DNA of 64,000 nucleotides, from the NCBI GenBank assembly GCA_036426205.1, contig CM071579.1, forward strand, positions 15,934,136-15,998,135. The letters run 5' to 3'. Position 1 is the stretch's first letter. The number at the start of each line of letters is the position of its first letter. This document shows, in pieces, positions 57,029 through 64,000 of this stretch. Position numbers and translations under genes: made by a program. The notes beneath the pieces were generated by a model. The model searched no databases and had not been told where the DNA came from. It was given only the letters and a program-made list of their open reading frames with translations. Source of the stretch: Ascaphus truei (taxonomy: Eukaryota; Chordata; Amphibia; Anura; Ascaphidae).

Positions 57029-57330
57029 GGGCCTCATGCAGTAAGCCCCGATAAAATCTTTTCGGCAAGGGTTGCCGATAGGCCTTTTTTTGGCGATTTG
57101 CCCTCGCAGTATTCAGTAAGGGCCGATTCCATGCTGATCCCTGCCGAATCACTGCGAAAGCAAAACTGCCGATGAGCCTGTGCCGATACAGCCTGGCTCC
57201 CGATAAGCCTTCCGATACGCCTTGTCTGCCGATAGGTGTTTGCAGCAGAGAGAGACAAGCCGCTCTCTCAGCGCAAACATCGGCAAAATAAAAAGTATTT
57301 AAAATACATTTTTACTGATAGTGTACATGT

Positions 57331-57569
57331 GCAGGGGGTCTCCGGAGATGAACCGCTTTGGTTTTAGGTCCGGGGACCCCCTGCTTCCCGAGATACAGGC
57401 CCCTTTATGAGGTGCCGGTATCCCTCTGCATTTTAAGGTCCCGATCACGTGACCGCGGAATGTAAACAAAGCAGAGGGATACCGGCACCCCATAAAGGGG
57501 CCTGTATCTCGGGAAGCAGGGGGACCCCGGACCTAAACAAAAGCGGTTCAGCTCTGGAGACCCTCTGCA
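57331..57569. repeat. Palindrome with 100-bp arms inside the left arm of the large transposon
   Basis: Arms 57331-57430 and 57471-57569 around a 40-bp spacer (GATCACGTGACCGCGG at its centre). Shared words: GGTCCGGGGACCCCCTGC, CCCGAGATACAGGCCCC, GGTGCCGGTATCCCTCTGC. Confidence 0.85.
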
Positions 57570-57689
57570 CATCTACACTATGAGTAAAATACACACATCA
57601 ATAAACACTCGTTCCTTACCTTTGCGGCTATGTGCTACGGTAACGAAGCAGCATGAATGTATTTTTAATAATAGTGTACAGTGAGCAGG

Positions 57690-57890
57690 GGGTCCCCTGA
57701 GCTGAACCGCGTTGCTTCGTGGACCAGGGACCCCCTGCTTCCCGAGTTACAGACCCCGGAATGTGTCATTGGGTGGCAGTGTCGTCGCCATCTTTATAGC
57801 ACCCCATTCGCGCCGTGTCCGCTATAAATATGGCGGCGACACTGGCACCGGTGCCCCAAACCGGGGCCTGTAACTCGGGAAGCAGGGGGT
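57690..57890. repeat. Second palindromic module, same family
   Basis: CCTGCTTCCCGAGTTACAG pairs with CTGTAACTCGGGAAGCAGG, and GTGTCGTCGCCAT with ATGGCGGCGACAC. A variant of the module at 57331. Confidence 0.8.
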
Positions 57891-59559
57891 ATCTGAGTCT
57901 CGCAAATCGTATGCACAGTTCACACACTCAGGGGACAAGCCCCTGCCCACCGCATCTACCATATTATTAAAAATACAGAAATGCTCTTCATTAACCATAT
58001 ACGGAAGCCGCTAAGGCAATAAAGGTTTAAGCAGAATAGCATGTTTATTGGGACATTTGCCCCCAATAAACATAGCAATAAACAAACATCACACCCCTGT
58101 GTATTTGAAATACACTAACACACAAAAATACATTAAATACATATAGTACCCCACCACCCATTTCCGGCTGCCACAAATGAAAGGCCATCCTTCCTCTTTT
58201 CATCCTGCCCATGCCCCCTCTCCGCTGCTGCAAAACAGACACAAGAATGAACACATCAATGTATGTCCCTAAACCCCTTAATCACCATACGTCGGTTAAT
58301 CCGCTAAACAGATCGCATTAAGGGTTAACCCACCCTCACCTCACCACTCGGACGCCTTTATACCCTCCCACACTAACCCCCCACCCGTGAGGCCTACCAG
58401 CCCACACCCACTACCCACAATGGAGGCCTACCCACATACCGTTGGGGAACCGGACCCCCCCCCCCCCAACCCGACCCCCAGTATCCCACAATAAAACAAA
58501 TACAACATGCACACAATAAATCATCATTATATTTATTAAATACATTACCACACCACCCCCTGTCCCCCCCACTACAGAATACAAGATTATCCTTTTAAAA
58601 CAGGTTCATATACACAGCCCACCGCGAGTCCCGTTGGGCTGCAGGGGGCACCTGACAGACTACAGGGTACCACAGCCCTTTTTCAATAGGTTCTGGAGGC
58701 CTGTTGGTGGGTCCCTCCCGCGCCAAGTGCCATGGCCCCCAGGTGGTCTCCTTGGGGACACCGTGGCCACATTGGGTCCCCAACGGTAGGCCCAAGGATG
58801 TCTGGGAGCCCCGTTCAGACCCAGGGCTTTCTGCGGGGCCTCGGGTGGTTCCCGGGGTCTGGGACCTCACGATGGGTCCGCGGTGCCCCCACGGATGTGG
58901 ACAACCACCGCTTCAATCCCCGCACCATGGATCGGCGGTGCCCCCACGGATGTGGGAACCATACCGCTTCATCCCGCAGACTACGGTGTCCGCGGTGCCC
59001 CCACAGATGTGAGGCCACCGCTTCATCCCCGCATGTGTCACCCTTGGAACCACCAGCCTGATACCCGTGAGATACCCGAGAGACCCGCAGGTGGTCTCCA
59101 GAGGTCCCACAAGCAGAACCACGGAACAAAACCCTGAATGTAAAAAATAACAAACCGCCTATACATTCAATACATAACACACCCCCCCCCCCACCACCCC
59201 CCAACACCTACAGTACAAAAATGTGCAAAATAACTATTATCCAGATAGGGATAATAGATTATTTGCCCATTATTAAAACATTAACTAGCATATTCAATAA
59301 ATAATAAAGTGCTACTGACCTCATCATAAGAAGTCTCCTCGTCGCCAGCAACATCCTTGTCTTGCCCACAAAATACCTTGCCAAACAAAGCCAATACATT
59401 GCAATTACATCAGATATCAATTAACCTCTTAACACCTAATCGGATATAACCAGCAAAGGTAATTAAGGGGTTAAGCCACACTGCCCCCGATCCCACCCTT
59501 CACCCATTGAATTTGTACAGTGGCTTCATCATGCAAATATATAATATATAAATATACTA

Positions 59560-59616
59560 ATATATATATATATATTATATATAGTATATATATATATATA
59601 TAAATATATATATACA
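59560..59616. repeat. (TA)n microsatellite
   Basis: Interrupted TA tract near the inner end of the left arm. Confidence 0.9.
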
Positions 59617-60719
59617 GAGAGAGAGTATAATACACACACCACACCGATCTAACCAATATACAAATAAATGTGAGAGGTTTATCAAACCATGCTGTACTCC
59701 AAATCACACTTCTCCATACAGACACACTACAATAAAATTAATTTCCTTTATAATCCTAACTGAACTTACAATCACCATCCATCAACTGCCAACAAATACC
59801 CTCAAATGCCAATCAACACATTGCATTTACATTGTATATATGATACATACAATCTATATGCACCATATACATTCTGCAAATGAATGTTAACAATAACATT
59901 GCAAGCAAAATACAAATACCTCCAACAAGTATACTATTTTAACCAATCCAGTAACATAAACATCAATTACCATTCATAATGACATCCCTAAAACAATTTA
60001 CATTCCATCCCTAACAAAACAACTTAACAAATTCAAAGCCTTGAACAGAACACTTTAGACCTTGAAAAATTATTATACCAACAAAATACAAAATTGAAAA
60101 CCACGGCTAACCCTGCCCTCAAGTACACACCATACAATATCAAACAATACATCTATCTCTAATTTTAAAATACATTATACACACATTAATGCATAGCACC
60201 ATAAAACAAATTAATAAAACACAAAATCAAGCTTTTTAAAACAACATAATTGCTTACCCCTGTATGATATATCTCTCTAGACATACATACATACATACAT
60301 ACATGGCAAGAAATGATATATCCCACAAAAAAAAAATACACATGTAAAAAAACTTTTAAAAAAAATTAACAAGTTAACTAAAAATACATTCTTTACGTTC
60401 ACTTACCATTACTTGCCCCCACCCTCCCCGTTGAAACTGGTTACTCACTGTACAAAACCACCAGGCCACAAGAACCCATACAAATAAAACCATAAATAAA
60501 TAAACTTTAAACTAAAAAATCCAAATCAATCCACGGGGTCTTCTAATTGTGTAATACCATCTTCCATCTGTATTCTTCTTTCTTTCTCTAATCTTCTTCC
60601 GGGGTCTTCTTCCGTCTTCGCGTCCACGGCCTGGTCTTTTTCTTCTTGAGGAGGTCCTTCCTCCTCTGTGGCTGGCTTCAAAATAGACGACATAGGCTTT
60701 TAAAGGCCTATGAAGTCAC

Positions 60720-61085
60720 ATTTTCTTCGTCATGGTTCCCACGGCCCTGATTGGGCTGTGAAAACCATGTGTTTGTTGGGGCCGAGAAAAAAAAATGATG
60801 CCGTCACTTACAAGGCAATGAAAGCACAGCCAATCAGATTGGCTTTGCTTCAATTTGCCTTTAAGAATGACTCATGAAAAGACAAATGATGCCAGTCCTC
60901 ACATGGTACGGTACCAATCAGAGCGTGGAGGACTCATCCCTACTCTCTGATTGGCTCTAGCATACCATGTGACAAGCTTGGGGAGAGACAGGATGTGACG
61001 GTCATTGAAAGCCTGTCACATGGTACTGTAGCCAATCAGAGTAGTGGTGATGAATACTTCCCACGCTCTGATTGGATACCTGTCC
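60720..61085. promoter_or_regulatory. Cluster of inverted CCAAT-type motifs
   Basis: GCCAATCAGATTGGC at about 60830, ACCAATCAGAG at 60913, CTCTGATTGGCT at 60945, AGCCAATCAGAG at 61031 and CTCTGATTGG at 61064, plus ACATGGTAC/GTACCATGT pairs. ATTGG/CCAAT is the core of NF-Y sites. The arrangement may be a promoter remnant or just nested inverted repeats. Function is inferred. Confidence 0.35.
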
Positions 61086-62193
61086 AACCATGTGAGGCCG
61101 GCCACATGTGTTCTATTACATGACGTCATCTTAAACGGCTGGCGACGGAGACTTCTTATGATGAGGTTCAGTAAGCTCCTTTATTTTTATTTGAATATGC
61201 GATTAATTGTTTTTAATAATGGGCAAATAATCTATTAATCCCTATCTGGATATGATTTGTTTGTGCACATTATGCTGTCTGTGTGTGTTGGGGGGCGGGG
61301 TGTATTATTGAATGTATAGGCCAGGTTTATTTATTTTTTTACATTCAGGGTTTGTTCCATGGTTCCAGACCCCCGTGGGAACCACCTGAGGCCCCGCAGA
61401 CAGCCCTGGGTCTGACCCGGGGCTCCCAGACATCCTTGGGCCTACCGTGGGGACCCAATTGTGGCCCACGGTGTCCCAAGGAGACCACCTGGGGGCCATG
61501 GCGCTTGGTGGGACCAACCAACAGGCCTCCAGAACCTGTTTGAAAAGGGCTGCTGGTACCCTGTAGGTCTGTCAGGTGCCCCGCCAGCCCACCGGGGACT
61601 CGCGTGGGGCTGTGTTATGAACCCTGTTTGTAAAAGGATAAATCTTGTATTTATGGGGGGGCACAAGGGGTGGGTAATGTATTTAATAAATATAATGATG
61701 TTTATTGTGTGTCACTGTATTGTTTTTATTGTGGGTACTGGGGGTGGGGGGAGTTCCCCAACGGTATGTGGGTAGGCCTCCCTTGTGGGTAGTGGGTGTG
61801 GGTGGTTAGGCCTCACGGGGTGGGGGGTTAGTGTGGGAGGGTATATAGGCCTCCCGAGTGGTGGGTGAGGGTGGGTTAACCCCTTAATGACTGTAGCGGT
61901 TAATAACCGCTATGGTGATTAAGGGGTTAGGGGACATTACATTGGATGTTTTCATTCTTGTGTCTGTTTTGCAGCAGCGGGGGGGCATGGGCAGGATGAA
62001 GAGGAGGATGGCCTTCATCGTGGCAGCCGGAAATGGGTGGTGAGTGCTATATGTATTTAATGTATTTATTGCTGTTTATGTATTTCAAATGGGCACATTC
62101 ACTATTATCCCTTTGTGGATAATAGTAATTGTGGCCATTACTATATTGTATGTGTTAAAGGGGGTGGGGGTGTTATTTCTTTATAACTATGTA

Positions 62194-62525
62194 CAGGCAT
62201 ACCCAGGTTTAAGGACACTCACTTTAAGTACACTCGCGAGTAAGTACATCTCGCTCAATAGACAAACGGCAGTTCACGCATGCGCCTGTCAGCACTTCCT
62301 GAACAGCAATACCAGCTCCCTACCTGTACCAAAGCTGTGTGCAAGCGAGGACACTATAGAGCCTGTTACACATGTGTTATTTACATCAGTTATGCACGTA
62401 TATGACGATTGCAGCACAGAACATGCATCGATAAGTGGGAAAAAGGTATGGCTTCACTTTAAGTACATTTTCGCTTTACATACATGCTCCGGTCCCATTG
62501 CGTACGTTAATGCGGGGTATGCCTG
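62194..62525. mobile_element. Tigger/pogo-type MITE, 332 bp, inside the large transposon
   Basis: Starts CAGGCATACCC, ends GGGGTATGCCTG, flanked by TA (62192-62193, 62526-62527). Same length and closely similar sequence to 25949-26280. No counterpart in the left arm, so it landed after the arms formed. Confidence 0.9.
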
Positions 62526-62654
62526 TATGTGTTTAGACATTAATTTGGGGGGGCACATAATTGGTACTGCAGGCCTGCGGGTAACACCCGAGGGCCCCCG
62601 CCGGCCTATAGTATCATTGATGTGCATATATGTGTATGTTAGGGGTTGTTGGGG

Positions 62655-62740
62655 TTATATATATATATATATATATATTTATTTATTTATATAGAGATAT
62701 TTATTTATTTATTTAGATTTATTTATTTATTTAGTGTGGG
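62655..62740. repeat. (TA)n followed by (TTTA)n
   Basis: TA tract at 62656-62677 followed by irregular ATTTATTTAT units. Confidence 0.9.
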
Positions 62741-62824
62741 GCTGCTGTGTGTGATAATTTTTTTGTAGTGGGGGTGGGTGAAGGGGGTTTTAGCCCCAAC
62801 GGTGGTTGTTTAGGGCTTGCGGGT

Positions 62825-63045
62825 GGGTAGCGGGATGCCTTAACCCCTTCATGACCGTAGCGGTATTAACTGCTACGGTCGTGAAGGGGTTAAGTGCACC
62901 CGCAACCCCCCACCGCAAGCCCTAAACAAACAAGGGCCAAATACCCCCTTCACCCACCCCGCTACCCACAATAAAGCTGGCACGGTGGGTTAACCCCTTC
63001 ATTGGCTTAGCGGTTTGCCGCTAAGGTAATGAAGTGGGCTGTACA
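62825..63045. repeat. Short hairpins in the right arm
   Basis: CCTTAACCCCTTCATGACCG pairs with CGGTCGTGAAGGGGTTAAG around TAGCGGTATTAACTGCTA (62830-62894). A second, CCCCTTCATTGGCTTAGCGG with CCGCTAAGGTAATGAAG, lies at 62995-63032. Related text occurs at 58270-58325 and 61880-61926. Confidence 0.8.
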
Positions 63046-63446
63046 TGCCTTTTTCCTGCCTCGGATGCATGCCGGGGGCCTCCAGTGCGGGTATCAGCTC
63101 CGGAGACCCCCGGCATCAATCACAGACAGGAAAAAGGGCTGATTTTTTTCTAAGTGTCGCCCTTGCCGATGCTTCTCCTCCACCAAGTTGCCAACTTTAG
63201 TTGGCTGGCTGCATTCCCGATAAACTCTCCATTCTGGAGTGCCGATCAGCACCGAAAAGTTGATCGGGGCTACCTGAATTCAGCCGGGTTCAAAAAGTGC
63301 CGATAAGTGGCTTATCGGCAGCCGGATGCCGATAATTTTTTATCGGGAAGAAAAGTTGCCGATAATTCCCACTTATCGGCGCTTACTGAATCGGGAGGGC
63401 AAAAAATGCCGAAAAAAGCCTTATCGGCGCTTACTGCATAGAGCCC

Positions 63447-64000
63447 CTGGTACCTACTTCCCTTGTACTTATGGAGCTGCATTGCAAAATTTAGTCAGTG
63501 CCTCTACCTCCTTAAGAGAGGCTGGTCTACCCTAACAACTGTGCAGGGCTCTGCCAATATGTATTCCCTCCCCTAAGGGGAGTGAAGAGGGAGGCTATAC
63601 CCTTTACTCCACCATTGAGTAAGGGAAGAGCAAGGGCTGCTTCTGATGCCCTTGGCCTGGAGTGGAGATCCAGGCTACATCCTGAGGGTGAAGCCCCACG
63701 AAGTGAGCTGTGTATGCTGTTCCATCTGCCAGTGCACTAAATAAAGAGATCCTGAAGAAATATATCCTCTTGCCTGAGACTGCAATCTATCGGGGGGAGT
63801 GGAAGTGAGTTCTCCTGCAGGGATTGTCTCCACATCCCTGGAACCTGCAAGGGATGTAGGCGCTGACACAAGGAGAATCAGATCCTATCCCAGAAGCCTG
63901 TCCTGTTTTCCTGCACAACACCGCAGGAGACTCAGATCAGCTGTAAGCCAGCAGGTATGCACCACACCACACCGTGTAGCAGTGAAATCTCCCAGAGGGT
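63447..64000 (+). mobile_element. LTR-like sequence, right part
   Basis: Resumes the block left at 57028. AATAAA at 63739-63744 is followed by text resembling an R/U5 region. It runs to the window end, so the true limit is unknown. Confidence 0.35.

Larger units (their letters stand above)
59370..61130. other. Central spacer of the large transposon; AT-rich, then a CCAAT-rich end
   Basis: No open frame of note. 59620-60530 is very AT-rich and includes an (ATAC)n run near 60280-60304. From 60720 to 61085 it carries several inverted CCAATCAGAG / CTCTGATTGG words. See findings. Confidence 0.6.
57029..63446. mobile_element. PIF/Harbinger-like non-autonomous transposon, 6.4 kb, with long inverted arms
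   Basis: Starts GGGCCTCATGCAGTAAGC and ends GCTTACTGCATAGAGCCC, with CTG at 57026-57028 and 63447-63449. A 3-bp CWG duplication and GGGC ends fit PIF/Harbinger, and the site CAGACCTGGTACCT resembles the ACACCWGGTC target known for zebrafish Harbinger. Left part (57029-59365) and right part (61135-63446) are diverged inverted copies: matching pairs include 57100/63390, 58030-58270/61904-62110, 58595-58870/61370-61610 and 59325/61145. No transposase or Myb-like protein is encoded, so it must be mobilised in trans. A Tigger MITE is inserted in the right arm only. Confidence 0.75.

Noticed and set aside
60650..61110. tRNA genes or RNA polymerase III boxes
   Set aside because: I looked for A-box and B-box pairs here and in the hAT palindromes. 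GGCTCA-type words occur but no cloverleaf or paired boxes.
58595..61543. Similar GSQTSLGLP and PKETTWGPW frames on opposite strands at 58595-58870 and 61283-61543
   Set aside because: First considered as a conserved transposon protein. The two are inverted-arm copies of the same GC-rich sequence, short, and without a transposase motif.
521..64000. Exons of neighbouring genes expected near BBOX1 in other vertebrates (such as CCDC34 or LGR4)
   Set aside because: No open frame shows a coiled-coil, leucine-rich repeat or receptor pattern. The intergenic distance in this genome may simply exceed the window.

Overview
The window looks like gene-poor intergenic DNA from a large vertebrate genome, most likely an anuran amphibian. 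One host gene is recognisable: the terminal coding exon of BBOX1 (gamma-butyrobetaine dioxygenase) at 345-520 on the + strand. Almost everything else that can be named is transposable-element sequence. The mixture (a chromodomain Ty3/gypsy element, Penelope/hammerhead-type foldbacks, L2 and Tx1-type LINEs, PIF/Harbinger, Tigger and palindromic hAT elements) fits amphibians or fish better than birds or mammals. The species is an inference. All comparisons were made by eye, with no alignment or folding software.

Layout. 1-1.25 kb: BBOX1 3' end. 1.25-4.3 kb: LTR-like sequence, an L2 3' end, a Tigger fragment and hammerhead-like repeats. 4.5-9.8 kb: a broken chromovirus with its 3' LTR. 10-17.9 kb: GC-rich repeat fragments, a TG microsatellite inside a DNA transposon, an hAT palindrome and a TATGTAAC minisatellite. 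17.9-25.3 kb: two antisense solo LTRs of the chromovirus LTR family, two foldbacks, a 1.4-kb G-rich array split by one of the LTRs, and a 27-bp minisatellite. 25.8-35 kb: a 332-bp Tigger MITE, a nested duplication, an LTR-like block and another foldback. 35-38 kb: an LTR-like block and a broken Tx1-type LINE. 38-45.3 kb: L2 ends, hAT palindromes, a 22-bp minisatellite, a third antisense solo LTR, and a foldback that has itself been hit by a second foldback with a 17-bp target duplication. 47-56.8 kb: a fourth solo LTR, a shorter TGTAGC LTR and more hammerhead-like foldbacks. 57.0-63.4 kb: one 6.4-kb Harbinger-like transposon made of two long inverted arms, inserted into an LTR-like sequence.

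No intact transposase, reverse transcriptase or integrase is visible. The mobile elements look dead or non-autonomous and are nested in a partly readable order. The most interesting signal is a dense series of about 18 sites resembling the core of type-I hammerhead ribozymes. Many lie back to back in inverted pairs, as in the pseudo-LTRs of Penelope-like elements.
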